64,000 bases of DNA from an uncultured Alphaproteobacteria bacterium (GCA_902527045.1 CABZNL010000003.1:33960-97959); one strand, 5' to 3'. Positions 49,786 through 59,937 are shown, counted from the stretch's first letter. Notes: a model not told the origin generated them from the letters alone. Program-made: numbers and translations.

Positions 49786-52700
49786 AAAAGATATATCTAA
49801 GATATTAGTAATTGGCTCAGGTCCAATAGTGATCGGACAGGCTTGTGAATTTGATTACTCTGGTAGTCAGGCATGTAAGGCTCTTAAAAAACAAGGTTAT
49901 GAGGTTGTGTTAATTAACTCTAATCCCGCTACTATTATGACAGACCCAGAGTTTGCAGATAGAACTTATATCGAACCTATTGATAAAGAAATTGTAAAAA
50001 AAATAATTGATAAAGAGAATCCTGATGCAATTTTACCAACAATGGGAGGTCAAACAGCTCTTAATATTATAAGAGAATTAAACAAAGATAATTATTTTGA
50101 AAATAGTCCTATCAAAATCTTGGGTGCTAGCCCTAATTCTATTGATGTAGCTGAAGATAGAAAGTTATTTGCTGAGGCAATGTCTGAAATTGGACTTGAG
50201 ACACCATTCAGCATTATAGTTGATGAAAAAACTGATCTTCATAAAATGGTCAATGAGGTAAGTTTCCCATTAATTTTAAGACCATTTTATACTCTTGGTG
50301 GAACCGGCGGAGGAATTGTTTACGATAAAGATGAGTTTATCTCTAAAGTCAAAAACGCTATTGATTTAAGTCCTGTATCGAAGACTCTTGTGGAGGAGTC
50401 GCTAATTGGATGGAAAGAATTCGAATTTGAAGTAGTAAGAGATAAGTTAGATAATTCAATAATAGTCTGTTCCATAGAAAATTTAGATCCTATGGGAATA
50501 CATACAGGCGATAGTATAACCATAGCTCCAGCACTTACACTAACCGATAAAGAATATCAAAAATTGAGAAATCATAGTATTGCAATACTTAGAAAAATAG
50601 GAGTAGAAACTGGTGGCTCTAATGTTCAATTTGCGGTAAATCCAAAGAATGGAAGAATTTTGATTATTGAAATGAATCCAAGGGTAAGTAGGTCATCTGC
50701 CTTAGCATCCAAGGCAACGGGGTTTCCTATAGCTAAAATTGCCGCTTTGTTAGCAGTTGGTTATACGTTAGATGAGTTAGAGAATGATATAACTAAAGTA
50801 ACACCTGCAAGTTTTGAACCAGTAATAGACTACATTGTAACCAAAATTCCAAAATTCAATTTCGAAAAATTCCAGGGAACGCCTAGCGAATTGAATACTG
50901 CTATGAAATCTGTTGGTGAAATAATGTCAATAGGTAGGACTTTCAAAGAGTCTCTTTTAAAAGCTTTTTATTCTATAGAGTCTGATAATTTTGGTTTAGA
51001 CATAAGTCATGAATTGCTAAATTTAAAAGATGAAAGTTTAAAAAATTTTCTTATAAAACAAAGACCAGACAGATTATTATTAGTTGCAGAAGCTATAAGA
51101 CGTAAAATACCTTTAAATGAAATAAATGAATTAACATTTATAGATTTATTTTTTTTAAGAGAAATAAAAGAAATTATAAAAATTGAACAACAATTAGTAA
51201 AGGCAGGGAGTAACTTAGAAATAAATTTATTTATATTAGCTAAAAAAACTGGATTTTCAAATTACCATATAGGTAATTTAACAAAAATTAATATAAATGA
51301 GATTTATAATCTTCAGAAATATAATAATTTAAAAACGATATATAAAAGAGTAGATACATGTGGGAATGAGTTTGACTCTTCTACTGCTTACCTTTATTCA
51401 ACCTTTGCTTCTGAAATAAACGAATTTAGCTGTGAGTCTAGACCGGTGGATAAAAAAAAAATTATCATTCTTGGCTCTGGACCTAATAGAATTGGTCAAG
51501 GTATTGAATTTGATTATTGTTGTGTTCAAGCTGTAAAATCTTTTCAGAAACTTGGCTATGAAACAATTATGGTTAATTGTAATCCTGAGACTGTTTCAAC
51601 TGATTATGATACTTCAGATAAACTTTATTTTGAGCCGTTGGATTTTGAATACGTCAAAAATATCATTGATAAAGAAAACGAGACTGGTGTTGTAGAGGGT
51701 GTAATAGTCCAATTTGGTGGACAGACACCTTTGAGAATCGCAAATAAACTTAAAGAATATGGTTACAAGATACTTGGCACCTCTTTCGAAGCTATAGACA
51801 TATCTGAAGACAGAGAAAGATTTCAAAAATTAATCAATAAAGTCGGTTTAAAACAACCAAAGAGTGATATTTCTTTGGGAACAAAAGAACTTGTTGCAAA
51901 GTCCTCCAAACTAAAGTTTCCCATTTTATTAAGACCATCCTATGTTTTGGGAGGAAGAATGATGGAAAAAATGGCCCATTTAGATGATGTGCAAGATTAT
52001 ATTGATCAAAACTATTGGGCATTAGAAAATAATGTGATCTTAATTGACGAGTTTCTTCAAAATGCAAAAGAAGTTGATGTAGATGTATTAAGAGATAAAC
52101 AAGGTAATACCATGATAGCTGGTATTATGGAACATATTGAAGAGGCTGGTATTCACTCAGGTGATAGCGCTTGTAGCATACCTACCTTTTCTCTTAGTGA
52201 AAAAATTATAACTGATATTAAAAAATTTAGCATATCCCTCGTAAGTGAATTAAAGACACTTGGCCTAATGAATATTCAATATGCTATTAAAGATAACGAA
52301 ATTTTTATTCTTGAAGCTAACCCCAGAGCTAGTAGAACTATTCCATTTCTTGCTAAAGCTATAGGAATACCATTTATAAAAATTGCAGCTGAATTAATTG
52401 TTGGTAAAGCTTTAACCAAAGAATACCAGGAATTTGATAATAGCTCTCTGCCATATTTTGCTATCAAAGAGGCTGTTTTTCCATTTAACAAATTCCCAAA
52501 TACTGATGTCATTCTCGGACCAGAAATGAAAAGCACTGGTGAAGTTATGGGCATTGATGAGGATTTTTATTTAGCATATTTAAAAAGTCAAATTGGTGCA
52601 GGTCAAAAACTCAGTAATATAGAAAATATATTCATTTCTGTTAAAGATGAAGATAAGAAAAGCATATCTGATATAGCTAAATCTTTTACAGATAATGGTT

Positions 52701-53017
52701 ATAATTTATTTTCTACAAAAGGTACTCACGATTATTTGATGAAAAGAGGAATTTCCTCAAATTTAGTTAATAAAGTAGCTGAGGGATCACCTCATGTTGT
52801 TGAATATATTAAGCAAAATAAGATAGATTTAGTAATCAATACAACTGAGGACAAAAAGGCAATAATTGATAGTTTTACAATAAGAAGGACATCTGTAGAT
52901 CTTAATGTCCCTTATTATACTAATTTGAGAAGTGCAAAAATATTGATAAAATCACTGATAAAGTTAAAAAATAAGCCAATTTCGGTAAAACCTATACAAA
53001 TTCATCATTCTTTTTAA
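49775..53017 (+). CDS. carB: Carbamoyl-phosphate synthase large chain
   Basis: 1080 residues, full length. Two homologous ATP-grasp halves, each with a phosphate loop and the acidic ATP site: [19 protein letters not shown] and [19 protein letters not shown]; then [19 protein letters not shown] and [21 protein letters not shown]-terminal MGS-like allosteric domain (about 940-1080) follows. It makes carbamoyl phosphate for pyrimidines and arginine. Confidence 0.98.
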   Translation: MPARKDISKILVIGSGPIVIGQACEFDYSGSQACKALKKQGYEVVLINSNPATIMTDPEFADRTYIEPIDKEIVKKIIDKENPDAILPTMGGQTALNIIRELNKDNYFENSPIKILGASPNSIDVAEDRKLFAEAMSEIGLETPFSIIVDEKTDLHKMVNEVSFPLILRPFYTLGGTGGGIVYDKDEFISKVKNAIDLSPVSKTLVEESLIGWKEFEFEVVRDKLDNSIIVCSIENLDPMGIHTGDSITIAPALTLTDKEYQKLRNHSIAILRKIGVETGGSNVQFAVNPKNGRILIIEMNPRVSRSSALASKATGFPIAKIAALLAVGYTLDELENDITKVTPASFEPVIDYIVTKIPKFNFEKFQGTPSELNTAMKSVGEIMSIGRTFKESLLKAFYSIESDNFGLDISHELLNLKDESLKNFLIKQRPDRLLLVAEAIRRKIPLNEINELTFIDLFFLREIKEIIKIEQQLVKAGSNLEINLFILAKKTGFSNYHIGNLTKININEIYNLQKYNNLKTIYKRVDTCGNEFDSSTAYLYSTFASEINEFSCESRPVDKKKIIILGSGPNRIGQGIEFDYCCVQAVKSFQKLGYETIMVNCNPETVSTDYDTSDKLYFEPLDFEYVKNIIDKENETGVVEGVIVQFGGQTPLRIANKLKEYGYKILGTSFEAIDISEDRERFQKLINKVGLKQPKSDISLGTKELVAKSSKLKFPILLRPSYVLGGRMMEKMAHLDDVQDYIDQNYWALENNVILIDEFLQNAKEVDVDVLRDKQGNTMIAGIMEHIEEAGIHSGDSACSIPTFSLSEKIITDIKKFSISLVSELKTLGLMNIQYAIKDNEIFILEANPRASRTIPFLAKAIGIPFIKIAAELIVGKALTKEYQEFDNSSLPYFAIKEAVFPFNKFPNTDVILGPEMKSTGEVMGIDEDFYLAYLKSQIGAGQKLSNIENIFISVKDEDKKSISDIAKSFTDNGYNLFSTKGTHDYLMKRGISSNLVNKVAEGSPHVVEYIKQNKIDLVINTTEDKKAIIDSFTIRRTSVDLNVPYYTNLRSAKILIKSLIKLKNKPISVKPIQIHHSF

Positions 53018-53055
53018 TTTAAAAATTCATTTGTAATAAGTGAGAAAATTCAATA

Positions 53056-53086
53056 TTTTTTACAACTTAATAAAAATTGTAAAAAA
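53056..53086. repeat. 10-bp perfect inverted repeat abutting the greA start
   Basis: TTTTTTACAA (53056-53065) and TTGTAAAAAA (53077-53086) with an 11-base spacer. The right arm ends at the base before the greA ATG (53087). It could form an RNA hairpin that hides the start, or be a protein-binding dyad. AT-only composition means chance is not excluded, and the right arm ends in A, not U, so it is not a standard terminator for carB. Confidence 0.5.
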
Positions 53087-53560
53087 ATGGAAAAAATACC
53101 AATGACTGAAGAGGGGCAAAAAAAACTCCTCGATGAGCTTAAATATCTCAAAACAGTTGAAAGACCTATAATTGTAAAAGCTATAGCTGATGCTAGAAGC
53201 AATGGAGATCTCTCTGAAAATGCTGAATATCATGCTGCTAGAGAAAAACAAAGTTTTATTGAAGGCAGGGTAGCTGAGATAGAGAGTATAATTGCCCAAG
53301 CAGAATTGATTGATGTATCAAAACTATCTGGAACGGTTGTAAAGTTTGGGGCCACAGTTTCAATCATTAATTTAGATAATGACAAAGAAGCAAAGTATCA
53401 ATTAGTCGGAGAAGTAGAGGCTGATATTGAACAAAAAAAAATATCTGTTACTAGTCCTATAGCAAGAGCTTTAATTGGCAAAAAAAAGGGTGATTACATA
53501 GAGGTATCTACACCAAAAGGTATAACATCATACGAAATTAAGTCAGTTAGATTTAAATAA
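53087..53560 (+). CDS. greA: Transcription elongation factor GreA
   Basis: 157 residues. N-terminal coiled-coil hairpin (about 1-75) with the acidic tip in ARSNGDLSENAEYHAA, which enters the polymerase secondary channel, and a C-terminal FKBP-like domain with SPIARALIGKKKGD. It stimulates transcript cleavage to rescue backtracked RNA polymerase. Follows carB and precedes an ELM1-family gene by three bases. Confidence 0.96.
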   Translation: MEKIPMTEEGQKKLLDELKYLKTVERPIIVKAIADARSNGDLSENAEYHAAREKQSFIEGRVAEIESIIAQAELIDVSKLSGTVVKFGATVSIINLDNDKEAKYQLVGEVEADIEQKKISVTSPIARALIGKKKGDYIEVSTPKGITSYEIKSVRFK

Positions 53561-53563
53561 AAT

Positions 53564-54505
53564 TTGAATAACTTTAATGTAATTACCATCAGCGAAGGTG
53601 CTGCTGGTATGAGAAGTCAGATAGAGGGATTAGCAAAAATAATATCTGAAAACTATAAAAACTTTGATTTAAAAATAAAATCTTTTTTTAAATACTTACC
53701 AATTGAATTAATACCTAGCAGTAGTTTTGCTTATGATAATTTGTCTTTGTTAAAAATTGAAAAGAATACTATAATTATCAGCTGTGGTAAAAAAAGTGTA
53801 AAAGCATCTTTATATTTAAAAAAGAAATATAAAAAATTTGTTTTTAATATTCATATTCAAAATCCAAAAGTTAATCATAATTTATTTGATCTAATAATTT
53901 GCCCAGAGCATGATAATTTAGATTTAGAGAATTGTATTTCGACATTGTTGGCATTACATAATATAGAATTTAAAAAAAATATTAGAAGTAAAGAGACAAT
54001 TAATTTTATAATTGGTGGACCTAATAAATATTTTAAATTTAATCGACAAACACAGAAAAAAATTTTTGATGAAATTAAATTTTTAGCTGAAAAATTTAAA
54101 GTAAATATAATTCCATCTAGAAGAACTCCAAATAAACTCATACTAGAGTTATCAAAAATTAATATGGAAAACGTAAATATATTTGATGATTTATTTAATC
54201 CAAAAGAATATGGCGAGCTTTTGTCTGAGGGTAATTTACAAATTGTAACTTGGGACTCAATATCAATGATATCTGAGGCTATATCATCTGAAGTTGGTAC
54301 ATTTTTATTTAAATTTGAGGAAGAGCTATGTCCCAAAAGATATCATCAATTTTTTGATAAAATTACAAATCATAATTTTGCTCAATTCTATAATCAAAAT
54401 ATAAAACCATATGAAATTTCGATTAGTGAATATAATGAGGAATTAAAAACTAAGATCTTGAATAAGATACAATCTAATTTAAGGTTCATTTCTAAAGATG
54501 CTTAA
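53564..54505 (+). CDS. Mitochondrial fission ELM1-family protein
   Basis: 313 residues beginning at TTG (53564). N-terminal VITISEGAAGMRSQIEGLA and internal FNIHIQNPKVNHNLFDLIICPEHD in parts, then INFIIGGPNK and VTWDSISMISEAISS match the ELM1 family shared by alphaproteobacteria and plant mitochondria, where it affects fission. The fold resembles glycosyltransferases of the GT-B kind. Bacterial role unknown. It follows greA by three bases and overlaps the next oxygenase gene by 8. Confidence 0.83.
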   Translation: MNNFNVITISEGAAGMRSQIEGLAKIISENYKNFDLKIKSFFKYLPIELIPSSSFAYDNLSLLKIEKNTIIISCGKKSVKASLYLKKKYKKFVFNIHIQNPKVNHNLFDLIICPEHDNLDLENCISTLLALHNIEFKKNIRSKETINFIIGGPNKYFKFNRQTQKKIFDEIKFLAEKFKVNIIPSRRTPNKLILELSKINMENVNIFDDLFNPKEYGELLSEGNLQIVTWDSISMISEAISSEVGTFLFKFEEELCPKRYHQFFDKITNHNFAQFYNQNIKPYEISISEYNEELKTKILNKIQSNLRFISKDA

Positions 54506-55124
54506 GGAATCAATCTTAAATCGTTGTTCATCATACTCTGATCCTTTCCCTCATTGGGAACTAGACTCTCCTTTTACAAATGAGCTTATTAAAGAACTTA
54601 ATGAGGTAGATATATCTGATGCTCCACGGTCTTTTGATGGCACTAGAGCTGCTGATGCCGGTGGAGATGGCTTAGATGGAAAACTTAGAGTTTTCCTAGA
54701 AAGCAATAACTCAGAAAAACTATTTAATGGAATGGGGCTAATTGAAGATTTGAGAGACAAAGATGTTATTGAGTCCATTCAAGATAAAATAAAAAAAGAT
54801 CTATCTAATAGTTATATTAGAATTGAATATATATCTGATCGTAAGGGATTTTGGTTAAAACCACACTTGGACATAAAGGAAAAGCTTATGACAATGATGT
54901 TGTTTATAAATACCTATGATGAGTCAGAGAAACTTGGAACAGATTTTTATGATACCGATATGAAACTTATTAAGACTGTTCCTTATAAACATAATACTGG
55001 TTATTTTTTTGCATCAGGTGACAATACTTGGCATGGTCTTGAGAAAAAAGAAATTAAAATTGAAAGAAGGTGTATGCAAATTAATTATGTAACTTTTCCA
55101 ACTAGTTGGCCAATAAATGCCTGA
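54498..55124 (+). CDS. 2-oxoglutarate/Fe(II)-dependent oxygenase superfamily protein
   Basis: 208 residues. A double-stranded beta-helix core is suggested by the iron ligands in KPHLDIKEKL (HxD) and DNTWHGLEKK (distal His), with a following IERRCMQINYV Arg likely to bind 2-oxoglutarate. The N-terminus (FPHWELDSPF) resembles small prolyl-hydroxylase-like or phytanoyl-like proteins. Substrate unknown. Overlaps both neighbours by 8 bases, so translationally coupled between the ELM1-family gene and trxB. Confidence 0.72.
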   Translation: MLKESILNRCSSYSDPFPHWELDSPFTNELIKELNEVDISDAPRSFDGTRAADAGGDGLDGKLRVFLESNNSEKLFNGMGLIEDLRDKDVIESIQDKIKKDLSNSYIRIEYISDRKGFWLKPHLDIKEKLMTMMLFINTYDESEKLGTDFYDTDMKLIKTVPYKHNTGYFFASGDNTWHGLEKKEIKIERRCMQINYVTFPTSWPINA

Positions 55125-56037
55125 AATTAATAATGTAATTATTATAGGATCGGGTCCAGCAGGCTATACTGCTGCAATATATGCTGCAAGAGCTAATCTA
55201 AAACCGATTTTAGTAAGTGGTTTTCAGCCAGGTGGTCAACTAACTATAACAACAGATGTAGAAAACTATCCAGGATATGAAGACCCTATTCAAGGTCCTT
55301 GGTTAATGGAACAAATGCAAAAACAAGCTGTGCACGTTGGTACTGAGATTATCAATTCACAAGTAACTGAAGTTTTTTTAAATGAAGATGTAAAAAAATT
55401 AAATTTAGATAATGGCGAAACATTAAGTACAAAAACTGTGATAATAAGTACTGGTGCTCAGGCAAGATGGCTAGGTTTAGAAAATGAGTCTAAATTTCAA
55501 GGTCATGGACTATCAGCTTGCGCCACTTGTGATGGTTTTTTCTTTAAAGATAAAGAAGTTGCTGTTATAGGTGGTGGTAATAGTGCAGCTGAGGAAGCTT
55601 TGTTTCTAACTAAATTTGTAACTAAAGTTTATCTAATTCACAGAAGAGATAAACTTAGAGCAGACAAAATATTACAAGATAGATTAAAAGAAAATTTAAA
55701 AATTGAATTTATATGGAACAGCGAAGTAACTAAACTTAATGGCAATAATGATTTAGAGTCAATAGACTTACTCAATAAAAAAGATAATAAAACTTCAAAT
55801 CTAAAAATTGATGGTGTATTTATCGCGATAGGGCACGATCCGGCAACAAATTTATTTAAAGGCCAATTAAAGATGGATGATGGTGGGTATATTATTACAG
55901 ATCCAGATAGCACAAAAACTTCTATTGATGGTGTATTTGCTGCAGGAGATGTAAAAGATAAAATATACAGACAGGCTGTTACTGCTGCAGGAATGGGTTG
56001 TATGGCAGCATTGGAAGTTGAGAAGTATCTGGATTGA
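55117..56037 (+). CDS. trxB: Thioredoxin reductase
   Basis: 306 residues. FAD site IIGSGPAGYTAAIYAARA, active-site disulfide CATCDG (about 138-143), NADPH site AVIGGGNSAAEEALFL and a C-terminal GVFAAGDVKD for FAD. It reduces thioredoxin with NADPH in the cytoplasm. Convergent with rpmJ, which ends four bases away. Confidence 0.96.
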   Translation: MPEINNVIIIGSGPAGYTAAIYAARANLKPILVSGFQPGGQLTITTDVENYPGYEDPIQGPWLMEQMQKQAVHVGTEIINSQVTEVFLNEDVKKLNLDNGETLSTKTVIISTGAQARWLGLENESKFQGHGLSACATCDGFFFKDKEVAVIGGGNSAAEEALFLTKFVTKVYLIHRRDKLRADKILQDRLKENLKIEFIWNSEVTKLNGNNDLESIDLLNKKDNKTSNLKIDGVFIAIGHDPATNLFKGQLKMDDGGYIITDPDSTKTSIDGVFAAGDVKDKIYRQAVTAAGMGCMAALEVEKYLD

Positions 56038-56040
56038 TTG

Positions 56041-56166
56041 TTAGCCTTGTCTGGCTTTCATTCTTGGGTTTGTTTTATTGATCACATATAACCTACCCCT
56101 TCTTCTAACCAGTTGATTATTTTTATCTCTGGTTTTTGCTGTTTTTAGAGAACTTTTAATTTTCAT
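56041..56166 (-). CDS. rpmJ: 50S ribosomal protein L36 (zinc-free form)
   Basis: 41 residues on the minus strand: [14 protein letters not shown], then [17 protein letters not shown] and a basic RQG end. This is the L36 type lacking the four zinc-binding Cys/His, common in alphaproteobacteria. L36 binds 23S rRNA and finishes large-subunit assembly. ATG at 56166, TAA at 56041-56043; 27 bases separate it from divergent sufE. Too short for many gene callers. Confidence 0.93.
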   Translation of the reverse strand: MKIKSSLKTAKTRDKNNQLVRRRGRLYVINKTNPRMKARQG

Positions 56167-56193
56167 AATTTAATGTATTAGTTATTTATAATA

Positions 56194-56622
56194 ATGCAGA
56201 AACTTATGTTAATTAGTGAAAAAATCAACAAAATTAAAGAGGATTTCTCTTTTTTTGATAATTGGGAGGATAAATATCAATATTTAATTGATTTAGGAAA
56301 AAAACTCCCTGTTCTTGACGATAATTACAAAACAGATAAATATCGTGTACAAGGATGCACATCAAATTTATGGATGGTTCCCGAATTTATTGATGGAAAA
56401 ATTAATCTTTCCGGCTCAAGCGACTCTGTAATTGTAAAAGGTTTATTTTATCTAGTTTATTATGCATACAATGAAGAAACTCCTGAGACTATAATAAATA
56501 ATCCTTTATCTTTTTTTGAGGAAATCGGCCTCTCCAATCATTTAGGACAATCAAGGTCAAATGGTCTTAATTCACTTAGGAAAAAAATAACATCTATAGC
56601 GACAGAATTATCAAATAAATAA
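56194..56622 (+). CDS. sufE: SufE-family cysteine desulfuration protein
   Basis: 142 residues. Typical FFDNWEDKYQYLIDLGKKLP start and the sulfur-accepting Cys in KYRVQGCTSNLW (about 51-53 in the loop). SufE takes persulfide from SufS and passes it to the SufBCD scaffold for iron-sulfur clusters, which this organism needs for formate dehydrogenase among others. No suf partners are next to it here. Confidence 0.92.
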   Translation: MQKLMLISEKINKIKEDFSFFDNWEDKYQYLIDLGKKLPVLDDNYKTDKYRVQGCTSNLWMVPEFIDGKINLSGSSDSVIVKGLFYLVYYAYNEETPETIINNPLSFFEEIGLSNHLGQSRSNGLNSLRKKITSIATELSNK

Positions 56623-56657
56623 ATTTTATTGATTATAAACTATGTTATTTTCTCATT

Positions 56658-57215
56658 ATGAGTTTGATTAAGTTACTAGTTTCAATTTCATTTTTATTTT
56701 TTTCTAATAATCTATATTCCAAGGAGGATGTTATTAATTTACAACTTAAAGACGGTATCGTCAAAATCAAGACCTTCGAAGATAAGGCACCCATGCATGT
56801 TAAACAAATCACCGATCTAGTCGCTAAAGGTAGTTACGATGGAGTAGTTTTTCATAGAGTTATTGATGGATTTATGGCTCAAACAGGAGATGTTCAATTT
56901 GGTAACTCTGACTCAGATAACTTTGATTTAAGAAGAGCTGGCACAGGCGGATCTGGTAAAAATATTGAGGCTGAATTTAATGACTTACCCCACAAAAGAG
57001 GTACGTTGAGTATGGCTCGATCTCAAGATCCTAATAGTGCTGACAGTCAATTTTTTATATGTTTTGGAGATACACCACACTTAGATGGGCAATATACTGT
57101 TTGGGGTGAAGTAATCGAAGGTATGGAATTTGTTGATGCTATAAAAATGGGTGATCCAGTAAAAAATGGTTTAGTTGATGATCCAGATAAAATTATTAAA
57201 ATGTGGATTGATTAA
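56658..57215 (+). CDS. Cyclophilin-type peptidyl-prolyl cis-trans isomerase (exported)
   Basis: 185 residues with a signal peptide (MSLIKLLVSISFLFFSNNLYSK, first ~20 residues) then a cyclophilin domain: YDGVVFHRVIDGFMAQTGD, GTLSMARSQDPNSADSQFF, FGDTPHLDGQYTVWGEV. The Arg/Phe/Gln catalytic positions are kept. It likely speeds proline isomerisation during folding of periplasmic and outer membrane proteins. Convergent with the OmpA-like gene, three bases away. Confidence 0.92.
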   Translation: MSLIKLLVSISFLFFSNNLYSKEDVINLQLKDGIVKIKTFEDKAPMHVKQITDLVAKGSYDGVVFHRVIDGFMAQTGDVQFGNSDSDNFDLRRAGTGGSGKNIEAEFNDLPHKRGTLSMARSQDPNSADSQFFICFGDTPHLDGQYTVWGEVIEGMEFVDAIKMGDPVKNGLVDDPDKIIKMWID

Positions 57216-57218
57216 AAT

Positions 57219-58502
57219 TTAGTTTTGAGTAATTTTTAATTCAATTCTTCGATTTTCTTTTAGGTCTTCTTTTGTATCACCTAAATTAATAGGTTGGTAC
57301 TCACCGTATCCATTTGCTGAAAGTTTATTAGCGGGTATACCTTGTTGAATAAGAAATTTTACTACCTCTAGCGCTCTAGCATGTGAAAGCTCCCAGTTAG
57401 AGGGAAATTGAGAGGTTGAAATTGGTACTTTATCTGTATGGCCGTCTATTTGTATTATCCAATTTAAATCAGATGGGATTGACTCAGTAACTTCAATAAT
57501 TGTTTTAGTAATAAGAGATAAAGCTATCCTTCCCTCATCTTGGAAATTTGCACTTCCAGAGTCAAATAATATTTCCGACTGAAAAATAAACCTATCTCCT
57601 TTGATCTGAATATCCTCTCTATTAGCTAAAGCTTCAGATAATTTTCCAAAAAATTCTGATTTGTACTTTTGTAACTTGAATAGCTCACTTGTAAGTACTC
57701 TATTTAACCTATCTCCTAGTTCCCCAAGTTCCATTTCATTTTGCGCTATTTCAGCTTCTTTTGACTCTAATAAGTTATTCAAAAGGTTAATTTCATTACT
57801 AAGTATTTCAATATCTAAAGCTAAATTAGATATTAAATTTAAAGCCTCAGCTAAATCAGCTGATTGTATTAATGTTTCCTCCTCTAATGAAGATATTTTT
57901 GTTTGTAATTCTTGATTAGTATCTTCAGATGAACTTAAAGATTCAAGTAAATTTTCTATTCTACTTTGAGATGCTCCAATTTGCCCAACTAACTCACTAT
58001 TTTCTCCACCAAGTTTAATTAAGTCAGCCTTTAACTGTTTTTGTTGCTCATTTAAATCAGACAGGTTTTGTTTAAGAGTTTCTCTATCAGATAAAGATAA
58101 GGATAGCTCTTCAGTTATTTTAGCAATAATTGTATTTAATTTATCTATGTCAAGTGATTGATCTTGAATTATAGTGTCTTGTGCAAGAATTTGAGATTGT
58201 TTAGAGGATATTTCTTCATCAAGTTTTTCAATAAGATTTTGTCTATCAAGTAATTCAATCTCTTTATCTGTGAGAGTTACATCTTGTTCAACTATAGTCT
58301 CATCTTGGATGTCAATAGTCTTTTCTAAACTTTGAATTTGCTGGTTTTTTCCTACAACTAAGTCACCCAGATAAACTTGTGCTACTGTAAAAAGTAAAAC
58401 AATAAAAATTATAACCATTAATGTGGATGCCAATACGTCCACAAATCCAGGCCAAATTATATTATCGTTGTCTGAATTTTGAGTTTTTGAGAGATAGCTC
58501 AC
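57219..58502 (-). CDS. OmpA/MotB-type peptidoglycan-binding membrane protein with long coiled coil
   Basis: 427 residues from a GTG start at 58502. A single N-terminal membrane helix (about 24-46, VLASTLMVIIFIVLLFTVAQV) preceded by WPGFVDVLAS, an extended Glu/Gln/Leu heptad region (about 52-285), and a C-terminal OmpA-like domain (about 305-427) with DGHTDKVPIS and RRIELKI. It anchors to peptidoglycan and probably forms an ion-driven unit with the MotA/TolQ-like protein encoded just upstream (GTGA overlap). No flagellar genes are nearby. Confidence 0.85.
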   Translation of the reverse strand: MSYLSKTQNSDNDNIIWPGFVDVLASTLMVIIFIVLLFTVAQVYLGDLVVGKNQQIQSLEKTIDIQDETIVEQDVTLTDKEIELLDRQNLIEKLDEEISSKQSQILAQDTIIQDQSLDIDKLNTIIAKITEELSLSLSDRETLKQNLSDLNEQQKQLKADLIKLGGENSELVGQIGASQSRIENLLESLSSSEDTNQELQTKISSLEEETLIQSADLAEALNLISNLALDIEILSNEINLLNNLLESKEAEIAQNEMELGELGDRLNRVLTSELFKLQKYKSEFFGKLSEALANREDIQIKGDRFIFQSEILFDSGSANFQDEGRIALSLITKTIIEVTESIPSDLNWIIQIDGHTDKVPISTSQFPSNWELSHARALEVVKFLIQQGIPANKLSANGYGEYQPINLGDTKEDLKENRRIELKITQN

Positions 58503-59359
58503 TTTTTGTCTAGGTCTTTTATAGACTTACTTACAGATTTAAGCTCTGTAATAACTTCTTTTCTTAAATCATCACTAGAATTTTTCATTCCATCAACTAG
58601 TTCATCAAGTTTAGAAGCAATGTTTTGGGCCAAAGATGAATTATCAGAAGTTTGAGTAATTTTTTTAACATTAGGGCTAGATCTATAAAAAAGGCGAATT
58701 TGATTTTCACAAAATTCATAGTAACTTTGTTTGACACCTCTATTAATTATTTCATAAAGTCCTAATATTAAAGAAGTTACCAAGCCAAACAATGAGGAGC
58801 TAAAAGCAATAGTCATTCCTGATAAAGGTGACTTCAACCCGTCTTTTAAATTGTTAAAAAATGCCCCAAAGTCCTGTTGTTCAATTGTTAAACCATCAAT
58901 GACATTTGAAACACTACCTATAGTCAAGAGTAATCCATAAAAAGTTCCAATTAATCCTAAAAAAATAGCTAAATTGATAAGGTACTTGGATATGTCACTC
59001 CCACTTTCTATAGATGATAAAAGATCGTCAAGTATTTCGTCAAGTGTTTTTGTGATACTTTTATTTGTTGATGTTATTCCTAAATTATTAGCAATAGATC
59101 TTGTGATTGGGTAATTATTTAAAGAAGAGTCATTAAGTTTTAATTTTCCAAAAGCTACGGAGTTCATAAATCTAAATTCAGAACTCAATGAAAATATTTT
59201 AAATGAGTAAAGGAGAAATCCAATTACGAGAGTTAGAAGAATTATTCCATTTATATAAGGATTAGCATTGAAATAAATTTTAATTTCATCGTAACCAATA
59301 ACTAAAATAATTACAATTAGGATTGAAAATAAAAGATATGCTAAGAAATTTTTAGTCAT
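58499..59359 (-). CDS. MotA/TolQ/ExbB-family proton channel-like protein
   Basis: 286 residues with about four membrane spans (about 6-24, 36-54, 127-150, 175-200). The third and fourth helices carry LAIFLGLIGTFYGLLLTIGSV and LSGMTIAFSSSLFGLVTSL in parts, the glycine-rich MotA/ExbB channel motif. A cytoplasmic tail (about 215-286) is predicted to be helical. Paired with the OmpA-domain protein, it would form a proton-driven motor of unassigned purpose, conserved in many non-flagellated alphaproteobacteria. Confidence 0.83.
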   Translation of the reverse strand: MTKNFLAYLLFSILIVIILVIGYDEIKIYFNANPYINGIILLTLVIGFLLYSFKIFSLSSEFRFMNSVAFGKLKLNDSSLNNYPITRSIANNLGITSTNKSITKTLDEILDDLLSSIESGSDISKYLINLAIFLGLIGTFYGLLLTIGSVSNVIDGLTIEQQDFGAFFNNLKDGLKSPLSGMTIAFSSSLFGLVTSLILGLYEIINRGVKQSYYEFCENQIRLFYRSSPNVKKITQTSDNSSLAQNIASKLDELVDGMKNSSDDLRKEVITELKSVSKSIKDLDKK

Positions 59360-59416
59360 AAGTGTTAAAAATAAACGAATTTAACAAATTAACAAATGAA
59401 TAAATTATGAAAAAAT

Positions 59417-59902
59417 CTAAAAATTTCTATTGAAAATCAAGTAATAATTATTGGTGCCTGGATTTACAGAGTCTAAACCTGCATTTGAAATATGATGTGA
59501 ACCAATGCCAATTCTAGTCTTTTCAGATAAACTATAGAGTAAGTTAACTTCTGACTTAAATTGAATAGCATTTCCTAAATCTTTACCATCACCATTACTA
59601 TAAATACCAGCTGAAGAAGAAAGATTTAAATAAATTAAATCAGAGCCTAAATTTGTTTCAAAACCCCCATAAAACATGGTTGCACTTTTAGCAGTGACCA
59701 ATCCACCAACAACTGGGTTTATTATTAAAATTTTTAATAAATCTATTTCACTATTAGATATATGATAATTTAATCCGATTAAATTGGTTGTGTTATCGTC
59801 ATCATAATCATATGTACCTCCAAAAAAAGAATAGCTATTTGCACTAGCAATTAAATTAGAAGAAAGGAAATAAATAAAAATAGCTAATAAATATTTTTTC
59901 AT
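59417..59902 (-). CDS. PagL-like lipid A 3-O-deacylase family outer membrane protein
   Basis: 161 residues from ATG at 59902, with a signal peptide (MKKYLLAIFIYFLSSNLIAS). The body alternates polar/apolar residues as in a small eight-strand barrel and ends in Phe. The C-terminal GIGSHHISNAGLDSVNPGT holds the His-x-Ser pair and NPG motif of PagL enzymes. These remove the 3-O acyl chain of lipid A in the outer membrane. Two N-terminal strands are divergent, so activity is likely but unproven. Confidence 0.72.
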   Translation of the reverse strand: MKKYLLAIFIYFLSSNLIASANSYSFFGGTYDYDDDNTTNLIGLNYHISNSEIDLLKILIINPVVGGLVTAKSATMFYGGFETNLGSDLIYLNLSSSAGIYSNGDGKDLGNAIQFKSEVNLLYSLSEKTRIGIGSHHISNAGLDSVNPGTNNYYLIFNRNF

Positions 59903-59937
59903 CTTATACACAGTACATCATCAACATAAAAAGTAAA

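Noticed and set aside
57219..59359. Zorya anti-phage system (ZorA/ZorB-like pair)
   Set aside because: No zorC, zorD or zorE-like gene is adjacent; neighbours are a cyclophilin and a PagL-like gene, so a housekeeping MotA/OmpA-type pair is more likely.
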